NCBI GenBank assembly: GCA_002786025.1
Contig: NHNW01000054.1
Coordinates: forward strand, 216,718 to 280,717
Source of the DNA: Zasmidium citrigriseum
Taxonomy: Eukaryota > Ascomycota > Dothideomycetes > Mycosphaerellales > Mycosphaerellaceae
Direction: 5' to 3'
DNA length: 64,000 nucleotides
This document shows positions 20,132 to 28,995 of this stretch, in pieces. The position numbers and the translations under genes are program-made. The notes beneath the pieces were generated by a model. It searched no databases. It had not been told where the DNA came from and worked only from the letters and a program-made list of their open reading frames with translations. Numbering within the stretch: the first letter of the stretch is position 1; every line of letters starts with the position of its first letter.

Positions 20132-21127
20132 ATGGATTCCAAGACCGCTCCAATCACCATCATCGAGGAACCATCTACCGTATCAACTGCACAGAAGGCA
20201 AAGGTCCCACTCAAGGACCTCAAGCGCCCGTGCCGCGCCACCCAGACGACCATCCGCTATGATCGAGTCCTTCCCGGAGAGCCTCTGGCATTCGATGCCG
20301 AGTTCCAACAGTACAATGACGGCACAGGATGGAAGCACCGCATCGGTCGAGGCGCTCTCGTCAACACTGCTTGCGAGACTGTTTTCGACGGATACCTCGT
20401 CTACCAGCGCGTGGACGGCGTCAAGAAGGGCTATCCTCCGGCCCAATTCTTGGTTGAGCCTGCCGATCTTCTCTTTCAGAACGGTGCTCTGCCAGCTCGT
20501 GAGACGGAGAGAGCTCTCGCGGACCTCATGCACGGCCGCACGATCATCGTCCACGACAAGACACACGATGAGACGTGCTTTTTTCATTCAACGAACGCCC
20601 TCAAGGCCGCCAACAACGTGACTCTGGTCGACACCCAGGTTATGTACAGCGGCATATGTGGGCGCAAGCAGCCAGGGCTGGCGGATACGTATGCAGTGAC
20701 GTTTCCCGGCCACATCGTTCAAGCTGGCGGCATCCACAGCCCGGTCGAGGATGCGAGCGCCACCATGGCCCTCTACCAAAACAAGCACCCTTTCGACCGC
20801 GTGGCTCACGCAGCCAAGATGGGCATCAAACTTCAGCCTGCCGAGTCTCCCCTGCCTTCCTACTTCAAGACGAAGCAGACTCAGGGAAACGCTAAGCGCA
20901 ACAAGAAGGCGACCGCCACATTCCGCCAAAGCACGAGCGTCCAAACCACCAATCTTCCAGCTCCCTCGTTCAAGACCACCATGACGCTCGCTAAAGAGTA
21001 CAGCGCATCTGCTCCACGCAGCTCTGTTGGCAAGAAAGGAAATACCAAGCGTCCCGCCGCCAATACGAAGTCTTGTATCTCCTGGGCTCTGGACGACGAT
21101 GCCAACTTCCCAGTGCTCGGTGCTTAG
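20132..21127 (+). CDS. DEDDh 3'-5' exonuclease-like protein, paralogue A
   Basis: Intronless, 331 aa. The three exonuclease motifs of the REXO4/ISG20-type DEDDh fold are present: ExoI FDAEF (Asp55, Glu57), ExoII VHDKTHDETCF (Asp146) and ExoIII HSPVEDASATM (His202, Asp207). The family trims RNA or DNA from the 3' end using two metal ions. Residues 1-45 are polar, and 225-315 form a basic, probably disordered tail with TQGNAKRNKKA. The protein ends DDDANFPVLGA. Gene B, 613 bp downstream on the same strand, is a clear paralogue sharing the LVLPGEPLA-type entry to ExoI, the spacing of all motifs, the basic TQGxxKRxKK patch and the FPVLG end. Actual substrate and cellular location are unknown. Confidence 0.8.
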   Translation: MDSKTAPITIIEEPSTVSTAQKAKVPLKDLKRPCRATQTTIRYDRVLPGEPLAFDAEFQQYNDGTGWKHRIGRGALVNTACETVFDGYLVYQRVDGVKKGYPPAQFLVEPADLLFQNGALPARETERALADLMHGRTIIVHDKTHDETCFFHSTNALKAANNVTLVDTQVMYSGICGRKQPGLADTYAVTFPGHIVQAGGIHSPVEDASATMALYQNKHPFDRVAHAAKMGIKLQPAESPLPSYFKTKQTQGNAKRNKKATATFRQSTSVQTTNLPAPSFKTTMTLAKEYSASAPRSSVGKKGNTKRPAANTKSCISWALDDDANFPVLGA

Positions 21128-21739
21128 GCGCTCGGCACAGCACCGAATCACACCACACATTTAACTACGAAGGACTCACGATTTTTGCTTTGGCGTTTGG
21201 GTATCAGTTGAAAAAGGGGGTCTGCGTCTCGAAACGACCGGAGGATGGTTGGGTTTCTGGAGCGTTATATTCGAATTCACAGTTCACGTTCTCAATCTCG
21301 AGACTTGATCGTCGGTCACTCACCCGTATAAACTAGCTGCCGCAATGTTGAACAGTAATGTGCTTTCCCAACTACTCTTAAGCTTGGATTCACGCTGACT
21401 TGAACCAATCCAGGCTTTACTTATTACCGCCGTACGAACGACCTCGAGACCGAAGGTGGTGAATCTTTGCGGAGGTGAATGGAGACTGCACGCACCTCGC
21501 CAACGGCGAGTTAATCTCTGCAAGTGAATACCTAAGAGCATCGTACGCGGCCCTCGAGGGTATAAATAGGCTGTCGCTGCCCACCCCTCGAGCCTCGCTC
21601 GTCCTTCTGGTGCACTTTTCAAACCTTCACTAACTCCACGTCAGCTCTCAACAGCAACAACCTCCCATTCCCGATCACCAGACTCGTCGACCAAGGCCTC
21701 AAAGATAAGCTCGAAGACCTTAAACCACCTCCATCCACC
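21128..21739. promoter_or_regulatory. Intergenic region with TATA box before exonuclease gene B
   Basis: TATAAATA at 21561-21568 is 172-179 bp before the ATG at 21740 and is the best TATA box seen in the window. The 11-base AAGGACTCACG at 21170-21180 downstream of gene A recurs at 22967-22977 downstream of gene B, so the 3' flanks were probably duplicated with the genes. Confidence 0.6.
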
Positions 21740-22882
21740 ATGGCGAACGAGACGATCATCCAGACGCTCACCTTCAGCTCCAGCAGCGAGGATTCCGGAG
21801 TCGAGGACCACACGCTGACCTCCCTCGAGTCGACCGAATCTACGAACAGCTCTAACACTTCTGTGAGCGACACCGTCAAGCCTCCTCCGAAAGACAAGAA
21901 GGCTGCCTCGAAGAAGCCCTGGACTTGCCGCGGTACCCAGCCCGAGATTCAATGGGACCTCGTGCTGCCAGGTGAGCCACTCGCCATCGATATTGAGTTT
22001 CAGCAATATCGCAACAAGAAGACCGGCATTACCAAGCATCGCCACGGTCGGACAGCACTCGTCAACACCGCAGGTGACGTTTTGTTCGATCGCCACCTCG
22101 CCTATCCGGCCGAAGCGGATATCACCAAGACCTACCCGCCCAAGGAGTACGGCGTCGAGGCTCCAGATCTGCTGTTCAAGAATGGCGCTCTGGATGCACG
22201 CGTGATGGAGAAGGAGCTCAAGGAGTTGATGAAAGACCACCCCATCATCGTGCATGACGAGTCCAGCGACATGAAGGCTTTCTACTACCAGCAGAACCAA
22301 GATGCCTTCTCTTCCTCGAACGGTGTCACCGTCCACGACACGCAGAAGCTCTACGCTCATCTCCAACACCACGGCAAGATCGGATTAGCCAACGCATACC
22401 GTATGACTTTCCACAAGAGCATCCAGGAGGGACCTATCCACTCTCCAGTAGAGGACGCCAGAGCCACGATGGAGCTGCACCTTCACAAGTTTCCGTACGA
22501 CCGCGAAGCTGAGAAGGCCAAGTACGAGGCAGAGCAGGCGAAGCTCGCGGCTGAGAAGCCCAAGTCGAAAGTCACCAAGCAACACGCTGGCAACAAGTAC
22601 AAGACCTCCTCCAACGCTGATGAGTTCGGCGGCCTCATCACGGTGAAGAAGACTCAAGGCAAGACGAAGCGCGAGAAGAAGACTGCAGCCGTTCTCGCTC
22701 AGGCGACCAATGACCAAGACACCGCAGTTCAGACTCGCACCTTCGCCTCCAGCACCACTCCCAAGATCAATCAACCCAAGCCAGCCGGTCGCCGCTTTCC
22801 AGGTCCAGCAGGCGCACCAGCTTCAACCTCTGCCACCGGATTCGCCTTCGCGGACGATGCCTTCCCTGTCCTGGGCAAGTAA
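21740..22882 (+). CDS. DEDDh 3'-5' exonuclease-like protein, paralogue B
   Basis: Intronless, 380 aa. ExoI is IDIEF (Asp84, Glu86), ExoII VHDESSDMKAF (Asp177) and ExoIII HSPVEDARATM (His234, Asp239), so the full catalytic set of a REXO4/ISG20-like nuclease is kept. The N-terminal 60 residues are Ser/Thr-rich and longer than in gene A. The C-terminal 120 residues are Lys/Ala-rich with the TQGKTKREKK patch and end FADDAFPVLGK. The matching ends of A and B in otherwise unlike tails point to a short linear motif under selection. The two genes arose by tandem duplication. Whether they act on RNA or DNA cannot be told from sequence. Confidence 0.8.
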   Translation: MANETIIQTLTFSSSSEDSGVEDHTLTSLESTESTNSSNTSVSDTVKPPPKDKKAASKKPWTCRGTQPEIQWDLVLPGEPLAIDIEFQQYRNKKTGITKHRHGRTALVNTAGDVLFDRHLAYPAEADITKTYPPKEYGVEAPDLLFKNGALDARVMEKELKELMKDHPIIVHDESSDMKAFYYQQNQDAFSSSNGVTVHDTQKLYAHLQHHGKIGLANAYRMTFHKSIQEGPIHSPVEDARATMELHLHKFPYDREAEKAKYEAEQAKLAAEKPKSKVTKQHAGNKYKTSSNADEFGGLITVKKTQGKTKREKKTAAVLAQATNDQDTAVQTRTFASSTTPKINQPKPAGRRFPGPAGAPASTSATGFAFADDAFPVLGK

Positions 22883-23227
22883 TCGACGACCACGAAAACT
22901 ACATTGCTTTATCACTTCACGAACGGAACCTCGATAGCACGATCATGTGCAGGCGTTTAGGTAAAAAGGACTCACGGATACCCGTCTCTAGGAAGGACAG
23001 GAGGCGCTCGGAAAAGAAGGCGCGCAAGCAAGGGCGTTCCACAGGTCTACGAAATAGACGTCGAAAGCGTTTGTATCTCCATTTTGCTTTCCAGTATTTC
23101 TTATCCCTACCGTGACTCCTGTCGTCGTCTGCCCGACTACTCCTTTCCCCTCATCATCCCCCTCCTGAATCTCCCAAAACTCCCAAAACTCCAACAACAC
23201 ATTCGTCAACACAACTTGCCCTTCTCC
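22883..23227. other. Intergenic region, exonuclease B to secreted-protein array
   Basis: This 345-bp gap holds the 3' flanks of a plus-strand and a minus-strand gene. It contains AAGGACTCACG at 22967-22977, shared with the flank of gene A, and pyrimidine-rich sequence. No gene seen. Confidence 0.4.
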
Positions 23228-23497
23228 TCAACACATTTCCTTGTCCTCCGAATTGCAACAGTCGCAGTAGCCCCACAAGAAATTCTTTGGCTCGCAGAGC
23301 ATGAGACCTGAAATGGGTTAATCTTCTCCGATTGGAAGAAGAGGGTGGACGATGGACTTGCCTGATGGGTTGCTGTCGCTTTTACATTCGCCCTTGTGGT
23401 GAAACCCTCCTTCTCCGCGCTTTGAGAACTCCCAAGGCAGGGCGGTGGCTAGGGGGAGCAAGGCTGTGAGGGCCAGGATGAGGGTTTGGAAGCGCAT
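23228..23497 (-). CDS. Small secreted six-cysteine protein 1, candidate effector
   Basis: Two exons, 23497-23362 and 23307-23228, give 71 aa. The signal peptide MRFQTLILALTALLPLATA is followed by a 50-residue mature part. The intron (54 nt) has a GC donor, GCAAGT, and ends TTTCAG; the family places it inside the Gly codon of NPSG. Spliced, the protein reads GECKSDSNPSGLMLC, then YCDCCNSEDKEMC and stops at the last Cys. This is the shared pattern C-x(n)-C-x(n)-C-x-C-C-x(n)-C. Without splicing the frame would miss four of six cysteines. Size, secretion and cysteines fit an apoplastic effector or antimicrobial-like peptide; no family is recognised. Confidence 0.78.
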
Positions 23498-23737
23498 GGC
23501 GGTGGTTGTGGTAAGTGGGTGAGGTTGTGAGATTGCTGGTTTTGGAGAGTGAGGTATGATGTTGGAGATGCGAAGAATTGTGAAAGATATAGGGAACAAA
23601 GGTATTTTTTGGGAGGACTCGAAAAGATCAAAAATTCTGCCTGGTTGCTCGTGATGAGCTTTACAAAGTCGCTGATAGGCAGGGCGGGAGTAATACGATA
23701 TGAGTCAGAAAGAACGATAGCTTTTGACATTTGTAGA

Positions 23738-23790
23738 TGGACCTCATGCTGACAACCTCGCAGACGCTGATTTGATCATAGATATCGTAA
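23738..23790 (-). promoter_or_regulatory. Conserved upstream block of secreted-protein genes
   Basis: On the minus strand this region contains AAATCAGCGTCTGCGAGG then TTGTCAGCATGAGG, about 240-290 bp upstream of gene 1. Very similar words occur upstream of gene 2 near 24450-24490 and of gene 4 near 26050-26080. It may be a shared promoter element, or simply flank carried along by the duplications. Confidence 0.45.
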
Positions 23791-23854
23791 AGATTGGATA
23801 CCTCGCCACGGATTCGGACTCTGCCCAAGTAGGATTCGTCCCTTCGTTCAACCC

Positions 23855-24236
23855 CTAAAACCCCCCAAAAATACAAGACGCCCGACTCGCCACATCCTCA
23901 AAATCATTCAACCCTAATAAACAGATCAGCACACACGCAAGAAAATGACAGCACGCATCCACCCACGTGGACGGGCAAGAGTCCTTCTCGCTTGTCTGGC
24001 AGCAGGTGCACTCAATGTAGTCCCAACTCGTTTTGACGCAGAGAGCAAGACCTTGACACTCCGTGTTAGATGATACTAATTGAAGTCAGATGGCGTTGGC
24101 ACTTGCCCTTGGGGTTGCTGTCGCCTTTGCACATCTTCCTCTTGTGTTTGAATTTGTACCCGTCGTGGTTCTCCGCGGGCAGGGCTGTGGATAGGAGGGG
24201 GAGGATCAAGGCGAGGATGATGGTGTGGAAGCGCAT
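23855..24236 (-). CDS. Small secreted six-cysteine protein 2, candidate effector
   Basis: Two exons, 24236-24107 and 24051-23855, give 108 aa. The signal peptide is MRFHTIILALILPLLSTALP. The 55-nt intron has a GC donor (GCAAGT) and ends GTCAAG; this acceptor was chosen because it restores NPKG-LALC, matching the other members. The core continues with IECTCCQTSEKDSC, keeping the CxCC motif. Unlike its sisters the frame runs about 30 residues past the last family cysteine, with further Cys and a hydrophobic patch, so a second intron or a lost stop is possible. It is next to gene 1, and both use the rare GC donor, which suggests they are the most recent duplicates. Confidence 0.68.
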
Positions 24237-24530
24237 TCTGGCGGTGAGGCTGGCGGAAGTGAGTTGAAAGGGAGATTTGCAGGGAGAGGAAGTCGAAGAG
24301 GCGAGAAGTGCGCGATATGTTGGAAGGAGGAGCTGGTAGAGTACGAGAAAATTTGTTGGTGAGCGGTCACGAGGAGCTTACGAGATCGGTGATAGGCAGG
24401 GAGAGGATATGGTAAGATTCCAGAAGAGTGGATGCTCATGGGTTTTGTAGACGAAGTGTATGTGCTGACATGCTCGCAAATGCTGATTTGGTGCTCAATA
24501 CCATTGGCACTTTGCATACAAGAGCTGCAG

Positions 24531-24846
24531 TCATGTGCTGTCATCATTGTCGTCGCCTGGCCAAGTCTGCATATGTCCCACATGGCAATGATCAGACCAG
24601 GACTGATCCATCTCGCAGCACTTGCACTCGTGCTTCTTGTCGGCACAGTAAGCGATACCTCATTGTTCGATCAGTGGAAAGGTTGAAATGGGGTGTCAGC
24701 AGGGTTGAGGACTCACCTGAGGGATTCTTGAATCTCTTGCATTGTCCGAGCGTTACGAAAGAGGGCTCATCGCGGTCTTTGCCGTGCCCTGGCAGTGCTG
24801 CGGCCAGAAGGGGGAGGAGTAGTGCGACGATGGTTTGGAAGCGCAT
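24531..24846 (-). CDS. Small secreted six-cysteine protein 3, candidate effector
   Basis: Two exons, 24846-24717 and 24658-24531, give 85 aa. The signal peptide MRFQTIVALLLPLLAAALP is close to that of gene 1. The 58-nt intron has a normal donor (GTGAGT) and lies in the Gly codon of NPSG. The core is GQCKRFKNPSG-IAYC, then ECKCCEMDQSW and DHC, followed by an acidic tail ending DDNDDST. A single in-frame stop lies beyond. The family is not recognised in known domain collections I can recall. It is one of four tandem copies, all on the minus strand. Confidence 0.76.
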
Positions 24847-25645
24847 CTTGGATGTGGCGGACGGCGGGATTTTGGTGTCGTTGGTGTAGGATTGATGGAG
24901 AGGGTCTCGGAAGGGCGAGAGGTGTGCGATATGTATTGAAGATTCTTGGTGGGACTCCATGATCAGAAATCTGCTTACAAGCTTTCCGAATTTTGTGATT
25001 GGCAGGGCCTGAGCATTTTGCCAGGAGAACGACTAATAGGTCAGCTTTTGAAAGATGATTCGGATTGATAGTGGTTCTTTAGGCGATGGTCATGGCAGTT
25101 GTCTTTGTGGTGCTGGCGGTCTGCGTAAAGCATGCGGCTTCTGTGTGCTGTAAACGGTCGAAGTACAAGGGAAATGATTGAAGTGGAAGGTAGAAGATAT
25201 GGACCATGCGCATCCTAAGGTTAGCAATCGGGCACGAGTCGTTGAAGATCGGGTCGGAGTTGGGTAGGACTGTGCTCTGTGCCGGAGAGTGGGTCTGGTA
25301 TGATTCCGCGAGGACTTGTGTGCTCGTGAACTTGCTGTGGATCTTTGGTTGATAGAGCGAGGAGTATTTGCTGGGAGAGCAAAGGGGTAAAGTCATGATT
25401 TGAGGATTGAGAATGTTGGTGCTGGACCAGATTCACGGCAGGTTCTTGATATTCTGGTGTCCGGATGCAGTATCGAAGCCACTCAAGCTCTCGACATTCC
25501 CGCCAGCGCCTTCTCCGATTTTCCAGACGCCTATGGTTGTGCCCGCTTCGAAGCTGGTGGGTCAGCGACCCGTGATAGAATGGAGAAGTATTCCAGCGAC
25601 GTACTCTTCAGCAGACATTGCGACTTGTCCTCTGCCCAAAGCTGA
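24847..25645. other. Spacer within the secreted-protein array
   Basis: This 799-bp stretch separates genes 3 and 4. It includes the upstream region of gene 3, with CCCTGCCAATCAC near 25010 on the minus strand, similar to words upstream of genes 1 and 2. Open frames near 25080-25440 have no signal peptide plus CxCC pattern, so I find no fifth copy. Confidence 0.4.
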
Positions 25646-25952
25646 CTACGGGACGTAATCTTTCTCTGGGTAGCAAATATGCTCCTCATCCTCGCAGCAG
25701 AAGCACGTCTCGAAGAGCCACTTGAACACACGGTCTCCGGTCATGCAGACAGACAGACCTAATCATACGACCTGTCAGCGACTGCTCAGGCTTCGAGAGG
25801 GACGAATTACCATGAGGGTTCTTATCAGTCTTGCAGCGCTTGTGGAATCTGAAGCGCTTCTTTTCGTAATTCGCAGCTTCCTTGTTAGGCAGCGCCGCGG
25901 CAAGAGCTAGGGGAGCAAAGGCAACCGCGAGGAGGAGGTTTTGGATGCGCAT
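25646..25952 (-). CDS. Small secreted six-cysteine protein 4, candidate effector
   Basis: Two exons, 25952-25811 and 25758-25646, give 84 aa. The signal peptide is MRIQNLLLAVAFAPLALAAALP. The 52-nt intron (GTAATT..TTAG) interrupts the Gly codon of NPHG, the same place and phase as in the three sisters. The mature core is RCKTDKNPHG-LSVC, then ETCFCCEDEEHIC and a short PEKDYVP tail. It is the most diverged member but keeps all six cysteines in the same order. Sequence upstream (26050-26080) resembles the flanks of genes 1 and 2. Candidate effector; the function is unknown. Confidence 0.76.
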
Positions 25953-26119
25953 GTTGGCGGTATTGTGTGAAGATTTGATGTAGGTTGGAAAGAGCGAGAG
26001 GTGTATAATGTATAAAATGAAGGATTAGTTTTTGATTTGTAGGTGCCTGGTGTGCTTACCTGCTCAGCGACGCTGACTTGCTTGACCGCCTTGGTCATGT
26101 GAAGCATTTTGGAGTTAAT

Positions 26120-26600
26120 TTGCATCTATCCCCATCGATACCCACATCTGTCGATAGGGATCATGCCCTTGAACAGGCTATTAGCACGTTTGACAGAGAC
26201 CTTAGTCTTGGGGATAGGTCCGTATATGTCCAAAGTGCTCTCCATTCGATGGCCGTCAACGTGGCTCACTCGGCGGCAGTCAGGCGCAATGATCGAGGTG
26301 AAATCAGTCCAGTCCCCATCGATCTCCACGGCTCTCTCAAGGGATCATGCCCTCAGACATGCTATTGATGACTTTGAAATAGGTCTTGATATTGGGGATA
26401 GGCTGGTTGAAGTGGAAAGTGCTCCCGTTCGATCGCCCTTGACGTGGCTCACCTGGCGGCACTCAAGCGGAAGGAGAGAGGTGAAGAATGCGCAGTACCC
26501 ATCAATCTCCGTCCTCTGAACGATCGATCGTGCCTCTGAATAGGCCATTGCAGCCTTTGAGATGGAACAGAGATTTGGGGATCAAGGTGCTCTGCAGGAC
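26120..26600. repeat. Diverged tandem repeat, unit about 184 bp
   Basis: GGGATCATGCCC at 26157 recurs at 26341, and GATCGTGCC near 26525 starts a third, shorter unit. Units share the ends with CCCATCGATCTCC-like sequence and an inner GGTCTTGATATTGGGGATAGG-like stretch. Identity between units is moderate. On the minus strand, matching frames carry EIDGxxxxFTS, PxCRxVSHV and SPI in two units, broken by a stop and an indel. This may be a decayed repeat-containing gene. Confidence 0.7.
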
Positions 26601-26773
26601 GCGTCGTCGATCGAAGGTTCGGAGCTCGGCTCGACACGCTACTGCACGTCATTTTAGCGTGGTGGGCAAAGCTTGGCATGCAGCTGGGAGCTCAAAAAGT
26701 TGCGATCCCCGCAGCTCGATCTCCTTCCAAGCAACCCTTTAGCTGTATCAGACGTCGAGAACAAGCCGCCATC

Positions 26774-27526
26774 ATGGAGAGAATAGACGCCAAACCCGCC
26801 ATCGAAGACTTCAAGCTACTCGCAGACCATCAGGCTCAGACGCCCGAGACTTTCTTCGCCTCAAAGCCAGTCCTACACGCGCACGCGATCTCCGCGATCT
26901 CGACAGCCGACCATGCCGAGCTTCAGCGTCTTGAACACCCAGTCGACGTCTTCGTAAGCTCGAGATACCTCACACTCTACTCCGACACTTCGTCTTTCGG
27001 CTTCAATATCCCATACCCGGCTATTACCGTCACGGCTCAAGATGGCGCAGACGTGCTTCTAGAGATCAACCTGTCCGATCAGGATACTGCCGACGAGGAT
27101 ATCGAATTCCTGCAGCTGCGTATTACCCCTGAGCGCATTGAGAAGCATGGAGAAGAGCAAGCAGAGGCTGGAGCAGGGCAGACGAACATCAATGGAGCTT
27201 CAAATGGGACCACAAGCAGCAACGATACCTCTACAGCGCTCTACAAGGCTATATCAGACTGCCAAGAGCTCAACCCCGACCCCGCAGACGACGAAGAGGA
27301 CGGAGAAGGAGGATTCGACGAGACAGCACCAGGCGCCACAGGCTGGATAACCAGCGAGAATATGGCGGATTTCATGGACGAGGAAGGCAATCTCCGCATC
27401 GGGGAGGGAGTCACAGTGGTCGGAGAGGACGAAGCTGGGCTCGGTGCTGGTGCAGGAACGCGGAGAACGGCTGCGGATAGGGAGGATGGAGAGGATGGAG
27501 ACAGCAAGTGGCAGAGGACCTCATAG
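26774..27526 (+). CDS. pICln-like protein (methylosome subunit/Lot5 family)
   Basis: Intronless, 250 aa from the ATG at 26774. The N-terminal half has the PH-like pICln (Voldacs, PF03517) pattern: VDVFVSSRYLTLYSD near residue 60, FGFNIPYPAITVTAQDG near 75-90, then ADVLLEINLSD and FLQLRITPER. The C-terminal half is acidic and Gly/Ser-rich with DDEEDGEGGFDE and a Trp-containing ATGWITSENM motif usual in this family. In animals pICln binds Sm proteins and PRMT5 during snRNP assembly; yeast Lot5 is a related protein of unclear role. An open upstream extension to 26678 lacks a good start. Just downstream the sequence turns into repeats. Confidence 0.8.
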   Translation: MERIDAKPAIEDFKLLADHQAQTPETFFASKPVLHAHAISAISTADHAELQRLEHPVDVFVSSRYLTLYSDTSSFGFNIPYPAITVTAQDGADVLLEINLSDQDTADEDIEFLQLRITPERIEKHGEEQAEAGAGQTNINGASNGTTSSNDTSTALYKAISDCQELNPDPADDEEDGEGGFDETAPGATGWITSENMADFMDEEGNLRIGEGVTVVGEDEAGLGAGAGTRRTAADREDGEDGDSKWQRTS

Positions 27527-28600
27527 GCCTAAGATACCCCTAAGATACCCTATGGAAACCTGGATCGATCCCCGCTGCACCGTCTCCATCCAAGCTCTCC
27601 AAATGCTTCTCAAGGTACTACCAGAACTCGACAGTCCCGCGGAGATACCAACAGGTCCAATACGTGAGTGAAGCCACAAGTGAGCCTACAAGTGAGCCGA
27701 CAAGTGAGCCGACAAGAGCTAAGAAGTAAGCTGACAAGTGAGCTAGTAAATGAGCCGACAAGTGAGCCGATAAGGAGTAGATTCCATAAAGCTGGGCCGA
27801 AAGCAGGGAGAACATCTCGGGATAAGGAGGAGGACAAAGGAGACAGCAGTAGCCGGGGACGGGATAGACCTGAGATACCCCCCAAGATACCACCGCCGAG
27901 ACCAACACCTAAGATACCCAAAGGATGCGACAATCGATCGCCGCCAGAATACGTCTGTCTAAGCTCCCCGATTCCAGCTCGAGCTACTGCTAGTACTCTA
28001 CAGTCCCGCGAGGACGCTATTAAGAAACACTGCCGATCGATCTCCCCTACATCGCATCCATCCAAGCTCTCCAAATGCCCCTCGAACTACTACTAGAACT
28101 CTACGGCTTCCCGGGGATACTCATAGTCCTACGGAATGCTAACTATCGATCCCCGCTACATCGTCTACACCCAAGCTTACGGAACCTAGGTTAAGCTACT
28201 ACTGGAACTCGATAATCCCGCTAGGATATTAAGAGATTCAATGCGGGAGCGAAACCACTAGAAGTAAGCTAGTAAGGAAGCTAGCAAAGTAAGAAGAAGT
28301 CAACAACAAGTAAGGCCAACAAGTAAACATAACTTAAGTTTGAAGTAAGCTAACAAGTCATTTAATAGGTACAAGGGCAGGAGATAGCTAAACGAAAGAA
28401 GCATTCAAACCGACAAGCCTACAAGTAAGTGAAGACAAGTTAAGCCATAAGTAAGCTAACAAGTAAACAGAACCCGAGGTCAAAGTAAGCTAACAGGCGT
28501 CTTAATAGGAATAAGTACAAGGTCATAGCCAAGTAAGAGGAGTAGGTCAACAAGTAAACCCACGAGTAAGCGAGCGAGCAACCCAGAGTCGTCCAACCTC
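27527..28600. repeat. Satellite-like repeat region with several interleaved units
   Basis: Four related copies of an about 85-bp unit start near 27563, 27932, 28034 and 28143; each opens with an ATCGATC(C)CCGC-like word and ends in an ACTCgAcAGTCCCGCgGaGATAC-like sequence. Between copies 1 and 2 lies a 12-bp array with GAGCCGACAAGT (27665-27775). From 28240 the same motif decays into AAGTAAGCTAACAAGT forms, including two copies about 139 bp apart (28319 and 28458). CCTAAGATACCC words recur at 27528 and 27908. No gene is supported here. Confidence 0.7.
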
Positions 28601-28800
28601 CCCATCGATCTGCGGTCCTAATCTTAAGGCATGTGACTACGATACAGCGATTCCTGCAACTTTGGCAGTACTCCAAGGCATTGAAGCTCACAGTCTACGA
28701 GATCTCGACGGAGAGTCAACCCAGAGAGTCGACGTGAGCAATTCTGGAAAGCAAATCGCCACGACAATGACCGGCTTCCTCTCCACCTAGGGACCCATCT
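28601..28800. other. Non-coding spacer
   Basis: Between the repeat block and the transporter remnant I see no gene or repeat; the sequence is of ordinary composition. Confidence 0.35.
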
Positions 28801-28995
28801 TCAACTCTCCAACATCTCCTTAGGCACAAAGTTGAACCCCGTACTCACGACCGCCAAAATCGAGCTCACCACGATCAAAGACCAATCCACCATCCTCTGC
28901 CTTCGACTCAACTCTTTCCCGAAGAGCTTAAAGTGAAACGCGCACGGCAGAATCAAACAGATTGTGAAGCAAGCCACGGTGCCGAGGAGACTCAT
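28801..28995 (-). pseudogene. Orphan last exon of a vacuolar amino-acid transporter (AVT-like)
   Basis: A 64-codon frame with stop at 28801 matches the end of Aa_trans (PF01490) AVT-type transporters: a hydrophobic helix MSLLGTVACFTICLILPCAF, the loop LKLFGKELSRRQRMVDW in the form FKLFGKELSRRQRMVDW, and a final helix ending FNFVPKEML. An AG acceptor (CAAAG) lies just upstream at about 29005, and a stop precedes it in frame. The rest of the transporter, some 400 residues, is absent: only about 300 bp of unlike sequence separates it from the next gene. It is therefore a fragment left by rearrangement or deletion. Confidence 0.7.

Noticed and set aside
24960..25440. Fifth member of the secreted-protein array
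   Set aside because: No frame combined a signal peptide, the NPxG intron site and CxCC in this gap.
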